64,000 nucleotides of DNA from Plazaster borealis (taxonomy: Eukaryota; Echinodermata; Asteroidea; Forcipulatida; Labidiasteridae). A program made the translations under genes and the position numbers. Positions within the stretch are counted from its first letter, which is position 1; each line of letters starts with the position of its first letter. The notes beneath the pieces were generated by a model. The model was not told the origin of the DNA, did no database searches, and saw only the letters and a list, made by a program, of their open reading frames with translations. Location: NCBI GenBank assembly GCA_021014325.1, contig CM037458.1, forward strand, positions 23,915,063 to 23,979,062. Direction: 5' to 3'. Shown here piece by piece: positions 52,803-63,976 of the stretch.

Positions 52803-55800
52803 ACCGTTTGGGGTTATTTCCCCTGGACACGATGGGACGGGAGTAGGGGAGACTAGGTTCTTGTTTGGGGTTATCTCGCTTGGACACGTTGGATTGAGAG
52901 TATAGGTGAGAATAGGTTCTTGTTTGGGGTTATTTCGCTTGGACACGATGGGATGGGAGTAGGGGAGACTATGTTCTTGTTTGGGGTTATCTCGCTTGGA
53001 CACGATGGGATGAGAGTAGGGGAGACTAGGTTCTTGTTTGGGGTTATTTCGCTTGGACACGATGGGATGAGAGTAGGGGAGACTAGGTTCTTGTTTGGGG
53101 TTATTTCGCCTTGACACGTTGGGATGAGAGTAGGGGAGACTAGGTTCTTGTTTGGGGTTATTTCGCTTGGACACGATGGGATAAGAGTAGGAGAGACTAG
53201 GTTCTTGTTTGGGGTTATTTCGCCTGGACACGATGGGATGAGAGTAGGGGAGACTAGGTTCTTGTTTGTGGTTATTTCACTTGGACACGATGGGATGAGA
53301 GTAGGGGAGACTAGGTTCTTGTTTGGGGTTATTTCGCCTGGACACGATGGGATGAGAGTAGGGGAGACTAGGTTCTTATGTGGGGTTATTTCGCTTGAAC
53401 ACGATGGGATGAGAGTATAGGGGAGACTAGGTTCTTGTTTGGGGTTATTTCGCCTGGACACGATGGGATGAGCGTAGGGGAGACTAGGTTATTGTTTGGG
53501 GTTATTTCGCCTGGACACGATGGGATGAGCGTAGGGGAGACTAGGTTCTTGTTTGGGGTTATTTCGCTTGGACACGATGGGATGAGAGTATAGGGGAGAC
53601 TAGGTTCTTGTTTGGGGTTATTTCGCTTGGACACGATGGGATGAGAGTAGGGGAGACTAGGTTCTTGTTTGGGGTTATTTCGCCTGGACACGATGGGATG
53701 AGAGTAGGGGAGACTAGGTTCTTGTTTGGGGTTATTTCGCCTGGACACGATGGGATGAGAGTAGGGGAGACTAGGTTCTTGTTTGGGGTTATTTCGCTTG
53801 TACACGATGGGATAAGAGTAGGAGAGACTAGGTTCTTGTTTGGGGTTATTTCGCTTGTACACGATGGGATGAGAGTAGGGGAGACTAGGTTCTTGTTTGT
53901 GGTTATTTCACTTGGACACGATGGGATGAGAGTAGGGGAGACTATGTTCTTATGTGGGGTTATTTCGCTTGAACACGATGGGATGAGAGTATAGGGGAGA
54001 CTAGGTTCTTGTTTGGGGTTATTTCGTCTGGACACGATGGGATGAGCGTAGGGGAGACTAGGTTCTTGTTTGGGGTTATTTCGCTTGCACACGATGGGAT
54101 AAGAGTAGGAGAGACTAGGTTCTTGTTTGGGGTTATTTCGCTTGTACACGATGGGATGAGAGTAGGGGTGACTGGGTTCTTGTTTGGGGTTATTTCGCCT
54201 GGACACGATGGGATGAGAGTAGGGGAGACTAGGTTCTTGTTTGGGGTTATTTCGCCTGGACACGATGGGATGAGAGTAGGAGAGACTAGGTTCTTGTTTG
54301 GGGTTATTTCGCCTGGACACGATGGGATGAGAGTAGGTGAGAATAGGTTCTTGTTTGGGGTTATTTCGCTTGGACACGATGGGATGAGCGTAGGGGAGAC
54401 TAGGTTCTTGTTTGGGGTTATTTCGCCTGGACACGATGGGATGAGAGTAGGGGAGACTAGGTTCTTGTTTGGGGTTATTTCGCCTTGACACGATGGGATG
54501 AGAGTAGGGGAGACTAGGTTCTTGTTTGGGGTTATTTCGCTTGAACACGATGGGATGAGAGTATAGGGGAGACTAGGTTCTTGTTTGGGGTTATTTCGCC
54601 TTGACACGATGGGATGAGAGTAGGGGAGACTAGGTTCTTGTTTGGGGTTATTTCGCTTGAACACGATGGGATGAGAGTATAGGGGAGACTAGGTTCTTGT
54701 TTGGGGTTATTTCGCCTGGACACGATGGGATAAGAGTAGGAGAGACTAGGTTCTTGTTTGGGGTTATTTCGCTTGGACACGATGGGATGAGAGTAGGGGA
54801 GACTAGGTTCTTGTTTGGGGTTATTTCGCCTGGACACGATGGGATGAGAGTAGGGGAGACTAGGTTCTTGTTTGGGGTTATTTCGCCTGGACACGATGGG
54901 ATGAGAGTAGGGGAGACTAGGTTCTTGTTTGGGGTTATTTCGCCTGGACACGATGGGATGAGAGTAGGGGAGACTAGGTTCTTGTTTGGGGTTATTTCGC
55001 CTGGACACGATGGGATGAGAGTAGGGGAGACTAGGTTCTTGTTTGGGGTTATTTCGCTTGGACACGATGGGATGAGAGTAGGGAGACTAGGTTCTTGTTT
55101 GGGGTTATTTCGCCTGGACACGGTGGGAAGAGAGTAGGGGAGACTAGGTTCTTGTTTGGGGTTATTTCGCCTGGACACGATGGGATGAGAGTAGGGGAGA
55201 CTAGGTTCTTGTTTGGGGTTATTTCGCCTGGACACGATGGGATGAGAGTAGGAGAGACTAGGTTCTTGTTTGGGGTTATTTCGCTTGGACACGATGGGAT
55301 GAGAGTAGGGGAGACTAGGTTCTTGTTTGGGGTTATTTCGCCTGGACACGATGGGATGAGAGTAGGGGAGACTAGGTTCTTGTTTGGGGTTATTTCGCCT
55401 GGACACGATGGGATGAGAGTAGGGACGACTAGGTTCTTGTTTGGGGTTATTTCGCCTGGACACGATGGGATGAGAGTAGGAGAGACTAGGTTCTTGTTTG
55501 GGGTTATTTCGCCTGGACACGATGGGATGAGAGTAGGTGAGACTAGGTTCTTGTTTGGGGTTATTTCGCCTTGACACGATGGGATGAGAGTAGGGGAGAC
55601 TAGGTTCTTGTTTGGGGTTATTTCGCTTGTACACGATGGGATGAGCGTAGGGGAGACTAGGTTCTTGTTTGGGGTTATTTCGCCTGGACACGATGGGACG
55701 GGAGTAGGGGAGACTAGGTTCTTGTTTGGGGTTATTTCGCCTGGACACGATGGGATGAGAGTAGGAGAGACTAGGTTCTTGTTTGGGGTTATTTCGCCTG

Positions 55801-58350
55801 GACACGATGTGATGAGAGTAGGGGAGACTAGGTTCTTGTTTGGGGTTATTTTGCTTGTACACGATGGGATAAGTGTAGGAGAGACTAGGTTCTTGTTTGG
55901 GGTTATTTCGCTTGTACACGATGGGATGAGAGTAGGGGTGACTAGGTTCTTGTTTGGGGTTATTTCGCCTGGACACGATGGGATGAGAGTAGGGGAGACT
56001 AGGTTCTTGTTTGGGGTTATTTCGCCTGGACACGATGGGATGAGAGTAGGAGAGACTAGGTTCTTGTTTGGGGTTATTTCGCCTGGACACGATGGGATGA
56101 GAGTAGGTGAGAATAGGTTCTTGTTTGGGGTTATTTCGCCTTGACACGATGGGATGAGAGTAGGGGAGACTAGGTTCTTGTTTGGGGTTATTTCGCTTGT
56201 ACACGATGGGATGAGCGTAGGGGAGACTAGGTTCTTGTTTGGGGTTATTTCGTCTGGACACGATGGGATGAGAGTAGGGGAGACTAGGTTCTTGTTTGGG
56301 GTTATTTCGCTTGAACACGATGGGATGAGAGTAGGGGAGACTAGGTTCTTGTTTGGGGTTATTTCGCCTGGACACGATGGGATGAGAGTAGGGGAGACTA
56401 GGTTCTTGTTTGGGGTTATTTCGCCTTGACACGATGGGATGAGAGTAGGGGAGACTAGGTTCTTGTTTGGGGTTATTTCGCTTGGACACGATGGGATGAA
56501 CGTAGGGGAGACTAGGTTCTTGTTTGGGGTTATTTCGTCTGGACACGATGGGATGAGAGTAGGGGAGACTAGGTTCTTGTTTGGGGTTATTTCGCTTGAA
56601 CACGATGGGATGAGAGTATAGGGGAGACTAGGTTCTTGTTTGGGGTTATTTCGCCTGGACACGATGGGATGAGAGTAGGAGAGACTAGGTTCTTGTTTGG
56701 GGTTATTTCGCCTGGACACGATGGGATGAGAGTAGGGGAGACTAGGTTCTTGTTTGGGGTTATTTCGCTTGGACACGATGGGATGAGCGTAGGGGAGACT
56801 AGGTTCTTGTTTGGGGTTATTTCGCCTTGACACGATGGGATGAGAGTAGGGGAGACTAGGTTCTTGTTTGGGGTTATTTCGCTTGAACACGATGGGATGA
56901 GAGTATAGGGGAGACTAGGTTCTTGTTTGGGGTTATTTCGCCTTGACACGATGGGATGAGAGTAGGAGAGACTAGGTTCTTGTTTGGGGTTATTTCGCTT
57001 GGACACGATGGGATGAGAGTAGGGGAGACTAGGTTCTTGTTTGGGGTTATTTCGCCTGGACACGATGGGACGGGAGTAGGGGAGACTAGGTTCTTGTTTG
57101 GGGTTATTTCGCCTGGACACGATGGGATGAGAGTAGGGGAGACTAGGTTCTTGTTTGGGGTTATTTCGCCTGGACACGATGGGACGGGAGTAGGAGAGAC
57201 TAGGTTCTTGTTTGGGGTTATTTCGCTTGGACACGATGGGATGAGAGTAGGGAAACTAGGTTCTTGTTTGGGGTTATTTCGCTTGGACACGATGGGATAA
57301 GAGTAGGAGAGACTAGGTTCTTGTTTGGGGTTATTTCGCCTAGACACGATGGGATGAGAGTAGGGGAGACTAGGTTCTTGTTTGGGGTTATTTCGCTTGG
57401 ACACGATGGGATGAGAGTAGGGGAGACTAGGTTCTTGTTTGGGGTTATTTCGCTTGGACACGATGGGATGAGAGTAGGGGAGACTAGGTTCTTGTTTGGG
57501 GTTATTTCGCCTTGACACGGTGGGAAGAGAGTAGGGGAGACTAGGTTCTTGTGTGGGGTTATTTCGCTTGGACACGATGGGATAAGAGTAGGAGAGACTA
57601 GGTTCTTGTTTGGGGTTATTTCGCCTTGACACGATGGGATGAGAGTACGGGAGACTAGGTTCTTGTTTGGGGTTATTTCCCCTGGACACGATGGGATGAG
57701 AATAGGGGAGACTAGGTTCTTGTTTGGGGTTATTTCGCCTGGACACGGTGGGAAGAGAGTAGGGGAGACTAGGTTCTTTTTTGGGGTTATTTCCCCTGGA
57801 CACGATGGGATGAGAGTAGGGGAGACTATAGGTTCTTGTTTGGGGTTATTTCGCCTGGACACGATGGGATAAGAGTAGGGGTGACTATGTTCTTGTTTGG
57901 GGTTATTTCGCCTGGACACGATGGGATGAGAGTAGGGGAGACTAGGTTCTTGTTTGGGGTTATTTCGTCTGGACACGATGGGATGAGAGTAGGGGTGACT
58001 AGGTTCTTGTTTGGGGTTATTTCGCCTAGACACGATGGGATGAGAGTAGGGGAGACTAGGTTCTTGTTTGGGGTTATTTCGCCTGGACACGATGGGATGA
58101 GAGTAGGGGTGACTAGGTTCTTGTTTGGGGTTATTTCGCCTGGACACGTTGGGATGAGAGTAGGGGTGACTAGGTTCTTGTTTGGGGTTATTTCGCCTGG
58201 ACACGATGGGATGAGAGTAGGGGAGACTTGGTTCTTGTTTGGGGTTATTTCGCCTGGACACGATGGGATGAGAGTAGGGGAGACTTGGTTCTTGTTTGGG
58301 GTTATTTCGCTTGGACACGATGGGATGAGAGTAGGGGAGACTAGGTTCTT
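52803..58350. repeat. Minisatellite, ~97 copies of a 57-bp unit
   Basis: A 5.5-kb head-to-tail array. The consensus unit is GGACACGATGGGATGAGAGT, then AGGGGAGACTAGGTTCTTGT, then TTGGGGTTATTTCGCCT. Unit length is 57 bp = 19 codons, so several frames stay open for long distances on both strands. The minus strand repeats RRNNPKQEPSLPYSHPIVS and the plus strand MRVGETRFLFGVISPGHDG. These frames are repeatedly broken by 59-bp units (GAGTATAGGGG) and a 56-bp unit near 55080, so this is not a gene. Variants recur in ordered blocks, showing internal segmental duplication. Units at both edges are more diverged, as is usual for arrays that homogenise from the middle. G-tracts of 3-4 are all on the plus strand. 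Confidence 0.95.
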
Positions 58351-60900
58351 TGATTGATGTTAAGTGATTGAAGTGCATGGATTAAAGTGTTTATTTCTTT
58401 AAAAAGAAAAAACATTGAGATATCCTGATTGTGTATGATTAAGAATATGCAGCAAAAAGATTAACTCATTTTCTAGTTTTCAATAGGTATCGGTAGGTGC
58501 TGAGGTTTCCAGAATAAATACTCAGAGTGTATGTTGTGGTTGTCATAGAGAACACCCGTTCATGTCCTGAGCAGGTTGAATCTACGTTGGTTAGCCCATG
58601 TTAGCCTATAATCACAATGTATTAATACATTGTGATTATATCGCCTGTAAAAGACAGACTACTGTTACGTATGCAATTAATCACTCAAAGTGTATAATGA
58701 ATGGATGAATCGCACGATGATTATACAATCGAACTTGTCTCATTAGCAGCCATTAATAATCACGCTAAAAAAGAAGAAGAAGTAATTCCCAAGAGGAAAT
58801 GATTTCCACCTAGTTCACTAGCAGACGATTATCTTGCCTCCTACATTACATCAGATTGAAAACACAATTAGGAGTTTCGTCATCACGGGGAAAAAAATTA
58901 ACATCGCAGTTGCAAAAGCCTAGTCTGTGTAATGAGTATAATTTAAGCGGTAAGCCTGTGCAAATGAAATGCAAAGGACACCCAATTAAAAACCAATTAT
59001 GTTCTGCTACAATTGGGCCCTATTGCAATCAAAAAAATGGAGCGAGAAAATTAAGAGAGGTCTGTCGGGGTTGACGTATTAATTTGTCTTTTTATTGAAG
59101 TCATAAATAATAATGTCTTATTTGTTAAGACACTTCCGTGACTGGGGGAGTGAGGTATGGGTTTGAGACGGTGATAAACGGTCAGGCAGTGGGCTATAAC
59201 GTTGTGTCGTTAAGATTCGATTTATATCCATTGTCTTGTGTTAGATTTACGTCATGAATCTAACTCTAATCAGAATGAGTAAATTGAGAGCTGAAGCTCG
59301 GGTCACAAAAAGTGGTTTACAATCTGTCTCGGTTTATACCGACTCCAAAAGTTTGTCGACAAATAAAACTGTGTAAATTCCTTTTTAAAATTCCAATTTA
59401 AAGTATAAACTAACTCGTATTTTGGGGTAAAAAATAATTTGACCTTACAATGGTTTACATCAACATAGCAAGAACTGAAAGATTTCTTGATTAACTCTTT
59501 TGTTTATTCTCAAAAACTGCCATGGTAGCATCACGAGTGGGAATGATTTGTTGTTGTTTTTCACACCTAAAAGCTTTGACAAACGTAGTGCTCAAGATTC
59601 CCTAAATTAGAATTGCAGTTACACTAGAAATTATAATATTATTCTTGCGTCAGGAATATTGTTAAATAGTTTAACAGATTCAAGTCAAAAGTACACCAAC
59701 GGTTTTACGAAACACAGCTGTTTATTGAAAGCAAGTTTAGACATGAGAATTTTTTTTTTAAATAGATCATTGTGTTCGGTGCAGGTGTTAGTTTTGTAAA
59801 TCGCAACTTCGTGATATTTTAACTAATGGAAATAATAGTTTCTTTATCACTGCACTGCACTTGTTCGATGATTCTTTTCAACGAATTTTATCAACTACTG
59901 TCTAAAATTCACAAAGGCCCGTGATGTCATAACTTGTGCAGGTCAAACTGCCTCCGGGCTCGAAATGAAAGTGTCATTGATGATTAATATTATGGCTGTG
60001 CTTTCACAAAGAATGAGGACGGGGGGGGCGTATCAATGGGCAGTATGTGCCCATAGACTTAATACGATTATTGTTACAGTTCGCTGTAAGGTGCCAGACT
60101 ACCAGCTCTCAGCCTCAGTCTGATACTCGCATGGAAGAGAAACAACGGCTGTTGCATGCTCAGAGTGTCATTTGAGCTACCTTTGTTCTTTACTTTGCCT
60201 AGCGTCAAGCAGATCATGGGTTCTACTTTGTTACTTTGACCTCCTCTCTGCTATCTTTCTATTCTACAGTGGGTATTTTGTGAAAGATCAGAGAGTCTGC
60301 ATTTACTGTCGGTGACTGTATTTTGTAACACGTAATTGACAAGAGCTAAGGGGCCTGTTTGCACTCGTATGAAGTTTTTATGAACTTGTTTGTCTCTCGC
60401 TAACAGTGCAGCGACCTCAATGTACCCACACTGATGCAGTTTGAAACAAAGGTTGATAAATCATTTCGTTTATCGAACCCCCATAGTTTACCCAACATTT
60501 GGACAGGTTTCTTTCCACGACAATAAACAATAATTATTTCTGCAGTTAGTATCTGGTTCAATATCTGGTATAGTGCAGTCGACCCTAGTAAACTTTGATA
60601 ACAAGGTGTAGGGCCTATAAACAAATAAAATAAAATTCAAATAAAGGGTTCAGACTTTTCGCCTCCAAGCCTCGTTTTGGCTACATTGGGTTGATCAAAA
60701 TATCTACCCTGGACCGTTTGTTTGTCATTTTACTGTTGAGACAATCGGCTGATGTTCAGTATCAAAAAAACTCCCAATCTGTCAAATTTCTATTTGTGCC
60801 TTTGTGTACAATTCAATGACAAATCATATTTCATCAGCTGGTCACAGTTATCATATTATCAGATAGGTTCAGATGATAGGGTTGTGTTACTAAAGGTAAG
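58351..60900. other. Right flank of the array; no gene seen
   Basis: AT-rich unique DNA. It holds one 34-bp perfect palindrome (separate entry), a poly-T run near 59752 and a poly-G run near 60020. The 72-codon frame at 58856-59074 has no recognisable features. Confidence 0.5.
58607..58640. repeat. 34-bp perfect palindrome
   Basis: TATAATCACAATGTATT is followed directly by its exact reverse complement AATACATTGTGATTATA, with no spacer. A palindrome this long and perfect is unlikely by chance. It lies about 260 bases beyond the end of the 57-bp array. It may be the core of a very small foldback element or a cruciform-forming site. Confidence 0.9.
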
Positions 60901-60927
60901 ATTCATCGCGTCCTTCAAGTCCTACGT

Positions 60928-61092
60928 TCAAATTGCCAACAGCTGAAACTCATGCCTTCTGTGCACACGAAATTCATCATAAAAGATCGTTTCATGATCG
61001 TAACCCAGACTTGTATCCTCAAGATCAGAGATAAGACAACTGATGTGTTCCCGTTTGGGCTTGTCGACCCCTTGGGATTCCACGCCCTGCAT
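60928..61092 (-). CDS. Possible small ORF or terminal exon (54 codons)
   Basis: On the minus strand an ATG-initiated frame of 54 codons ends in TGA at 60928-60930. It is charged and hydrophilic (MQGVESQGVDKPKREH, then LISDLEDTSLGYDHET, then FYDEFRVHRRHEFQ), more protein-like than the overlapping frames. The bases before GGCGTGG at 61086 (CTGACTGTTCTTTCTGAATGCAG) also form a good 3' splice site, so it may instead be an exon reading GVESQGVDK.... About 150 bases upstream on this strand is a CCAAT/E2F-like cluster. I recognise no family. It may be a chance frame; overlapping frames on both strands are open too. Confidence 0.3.
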   Translation of the reverse strand: MQGVESQGVDKPKREHISCLISDLEDTSLGYDHETIFYDEFRVHRRHEFQLLAI

Positions 61093-61239
61093 TCAGAAAG
61101 AACAGTCAGGACAGGTACTTGGTAGGATGAGGGGTGCGTCGTAAACGAGTTGATATTACTCCGCGCAATCATGGACAGGATAAGAATCAGATGACCAACT
61201 CTAATACTATGCAACTTGACTCCCTTGTTTGCCAACTAC

Positions 61240-61300
61240 ACTTATGATTGGCTCTGCACCGCGCCAATTATTCCCGCGCGCGCTGGTTTGGCGGGAAACA
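61240..61300. promoter_or_regulatory. CCAAT and E2F-like promoter motif cluster
   Basis: Within 60 bases there is an inverted CCAAT box (ATTGG, 61247-61251), a forward CCAAT (61264-61268), TTCCCGCGCG (61271-61280) and the textbook E2F word TTTGGCGGGAAA (61287-61298). CpG is locally high. The arrangement is typical of TATA-less, possibly bidirectional promoters of cell-cycle genes. No matching coding exon was identified with confidence, so its target is unknown. Confidence 0.45.
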
Positions 61301-62374
61301 GCCTGGTGCTGTGTGAATGATTAGGGATGATATTGTAACCACTTAGCCCACTCCAGGACTAAACCCCTCGCCCCATTTGGAGCCAATTTTCAGGGGTATT
61401 TTTTGACAAACAACACTGGCTGCCGAGGGACGTGAACTTAACATAGGATGCTTTTCATAGTTGTTGTCAACAGAATGGGCCTATAGTCGCATGTCTCATT
61501 TTTTTGTTTTTTTTTGAGTAAAATAACGTATTAGCAGAAAGTGATATTAAAATAACCACAATGTTTATAAATTGCCACTATTTTTTGTTATTTTTGGTTG
61601 GGTAGGAGGAAGTTAAAAAATTAAGCTGATGCAGCGCTTCAGACTATCAGCGGAGTTTAGAATCTTTTTAACCGATAGGTGGCGGCAGACAGTTTCATCT
61701 ATCTATAATAATTGTGTGTCGTATGAGTTCTGCGGTAAAAGCTTTTTGTTCTTGTGGATGAGTGTTGCTCAGCTGTTTGTAGTTGACGACCGGTATGTCT
61801 GCTGTCGCTGGCATGAAAATAAGAAGGGGTTGGTCTATACCAAGTAGAACCAAGGTTTGCCAGGTATAGACTTGCACCATGTATTACTTCGTCAGTGTCA
61901 AGTCATAACAGGAACACTAGCGATAAACAATGTTGAGACGATTTCATGTACAGAAAATGTAAAGTCAATTCAATATTCGAAATTGCATGTCGCCCGGTTG
62001 TTGTATCGTTGACTTAAATATATACAACGTGCACAATTTGAAAATTATTGAGCATTGTTCGATTTTTGTAATTTCGATTAAGAAGCTCATCAACTATAAC
62101 ATTCCTACAGTTATCAGATCTCAAGAGAAATCAATACTGAAGTTGACATAAACCCGGAACATCCACATAAATCCCTGACATTAACTCATTGTTTTCACTA
62201 ACGTCATCATCGAATCTGATAAAATACTCACAAGTTGGTTCTGTGGTAGGTTTATTGTTATATTACAAAAATAAAGGCATTGTTGGATTAGTGTTCAGTT
62301 CAAATAAGCACCAAGTAGTTTTAGCTGAAGTTAAGAGAGGCAACCCTGCCCTGTCAGTGTCAGTAACGCATAAT
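61301..62374. other. Between the E2F-like cluster and the foldback elements
   Basis: AT-rich. A 72-codon plus-strand frame at 61629-61847 (MQRFRLSAEFRIFLTDRWRQ...) has no recognised domain or splice context. It might be 5' UTR or intron of a gene running rightward. No clear evidence. Confidence 0.35.
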
Positions 62375-62534
62375 GGCCCTTTTCGAAACGACCGGCTTCG
62401 GCTTGGATTCGGCTTCAGGCTAGCTAGGCCCCTCGGATGTTTGACTATACGCGTGCTATGCGTTCAGGGATCCAGACGAGAGAACGGAGCCTGAAACCGA
62501 ATCCAAGCCGAAGCCGGTCGTTTCGAAAAAGGCC
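62375..62534. mobile_element. Foldback (hairpin) element, 160 bp
   Basis: A left arm at 62375-62421 (GGCCCTTTTCGAAACGACCG, then GCTTCGGCTTGGATTCGGCT) pairs almost perfectly with a right arm at 62488-62534 (...CCGGTCGTTTCGAAAAAGGCC). The loop is about 66 bases. Arms contain hexamer-like GGCTTC/GGATTC runs. It is a non-coding foldback MITE and can form a long hairpin. Confidence 0.85.
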
Positions 62535-62559
62535 TCAGTCTTGTTTTGACTGCGGTCAT

Positions 62560-62654
62560 TGTGAATGGCGCCCTCAAGTGGTGACCTGATTAATTCTCGT
62601 AAACACGTTGTCTGCGCTGTTCTGTTGAGCAGTAGATGTGTCTTAAAATCACAG
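62560..62654 (+). other. Candidate first exon of a gene extending off the right edge
   Basis: The sequence ends in ATCACAG followed by GTAAGT, a perfect 5' splice site, with exon end at 62654. A matching strong acceptor (TTTCTTTTTATCTTCTCAG) lies at 63976. The upstream limit is not defined. It may be 5' UTR or include the ATG at 62562-62564 (ATGGCGCCCTCAAGTGG). That frame (MAPSSGDLINSRKHVVCAVL) reaches a TAG at 62631-62633, before the donor, so a UTR role is more likely. Confidence 0.35.
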
Positions 62655-63976
62655 GTAAGTTTATTTTAGTGTTTCTATCAAGACTGTCAGTTTGTTACAA
62701 ACTTTTGAGTACATGAGGTGGATCATAGTATATTGAGTGCGTTGAGATATTTATTTACTGAATCAAACAGCTTTAATTAATCCTTTTTCGTAACAATTTT
62801 TATGATTCTTGGTTTTCGTATAAAGCTATACAGCTGTCAGGCTGTACTTATTCTGTCATGGGAGGCCCTCTTGTGGTCAAGATTGTACATTGTAACTTTT
62901 CCAAATGTTTTTCTTTTTGAGTTGTCATGAAATATTTCATTATGTGATTGTTTACTTTAGGAAATCTTAATTCCTAGTACTGTTTGTTAGGGACAGTGCT
63001 GTCACAATTTGTTTTTTATGAATTTGATTGTGTCTGTCAACTGTTGGCCCCACCTACCTCCACCAATTCCATGCTATCTGGTCTGACTTTGGTCAGTTGT
63101 AAAGTTAGTTAGTTATCCACATTAGTGTGTGAAATAACAATTTATTGTTATAGCCTTTGATTCATGGGATGGAAGAAGTAGCTATTTAGGCCGCATCCAA
63201 ATTGGCGACTACAGCTACGGCTATGGCTGTTGCTAAGGGACGTCCTATTCATCAACGCATGATGACGCGGAAATCTAGCCGTAGCCATAGCTGTAGCTGC
63301 CAATTCGGACCTGGCCTTACTACTTCAGACCAGGCAAGCACCAGTACAATATTCAATGTTGGCATGAACAGGGACAACAGTGGTCAAACAACAGGCCATT
63401 GATAAATGCATAATTTGTGAACTCCTTTTTTTGTCAGCATAATTTGTAATTTGGAATTAATTTGTATTACACCTCTACTGTTGCTACTTTTTGTGATTTA
63501 TTTCCCACACGTTCTCTGTCATTAAATTCTTGTAAAATACCTAAATATTGATGTTACCTTTTCTTAATGTTTGCTTTTCTCATTTCATTTCAAACTTTCA
63601 TCGTCCTTTGTATTGTTAATTGTTGATTGGTGTAATATTTTTGTTGTAAAGCGTTTTTGCGAAGGACGCTATACGAGTGCTTAGTTTATTATGCAGGTTT
63701 TGTATTTTGTGAACTGATTAATAGTCTTGCATTTGTTCTTCCCTCGCCATGCCCGGTGCTTTCTTAAAATTTACAAGATTTAAGCACCAAGTGTTTTAAC
63801 ATGTACATATACAGATCCTTTTCAGGCAATTTGAATTAATGCAGTCTTCAAAAACTACTGTACAGGCCTACCATTTATTATAATCACAGTTTAAAACCCA
63901 ACTTTGTCAAGAAAGCAAAACTTTGTTGTGAGATCATAATCAACATTTCTTTTACAATTTCTTTTTATCTTCTCAG
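62655..63976 (+). other. Candidate intron (1.32 kb)
   Basis: Bounded by the consensus donor CAG|GTAAGTTT and an acceptor with a long pyrimidine tract. It contains the second foldback element (63188-63317). Otherwise it is AT-rich with no coding signal. Confidence 0.35.
63188..63317. mobile_element. Foldback element, 130 bp
   Basis: A left arm at 63188-63228 (AGGCCGCATCCAAATTGGCG then ACTACAGCTACGGCTATGG) pairs imperfectly with 63277-63317 (AGCCGTAGCCATAGCTGTAG then CTGCCAATTCGGACCTGGCC). The design, with GGCC ends and inner GGCTAC-type hexamers, is like the element 650 bases upstream but with different arm sequence. The plus-strand open frame here comes from the hexamer periodicity. Confidence 0.8.

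Noticed and set aside
54648..56603. A 651-codon minus-strand frame made of 19-residue repeats
   Set aside because: It is generated by the 57-bp minisatellite. Neighbouring frames on the same strand overlap it in other phases, the opposite strand is open as well, and 59-bp and 56-bp units break the frame at several places.
52803..58350. CRISPR-like repeat-spacer array
   Set aside because: The whole 57-bp unit repeats without unique spacers, and the DNA is from an animal genome. It is a minisatellite.
60953..61126. Plus-strand frame starting MPSVHTKFIIKDRF
   Set aside because: Open for 58 codons with plausible flanking AG and GT, but it overlaps the more charged minus-strand frame and has no recognised domain. 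I kept only the minus-strand frame, at low confidence.
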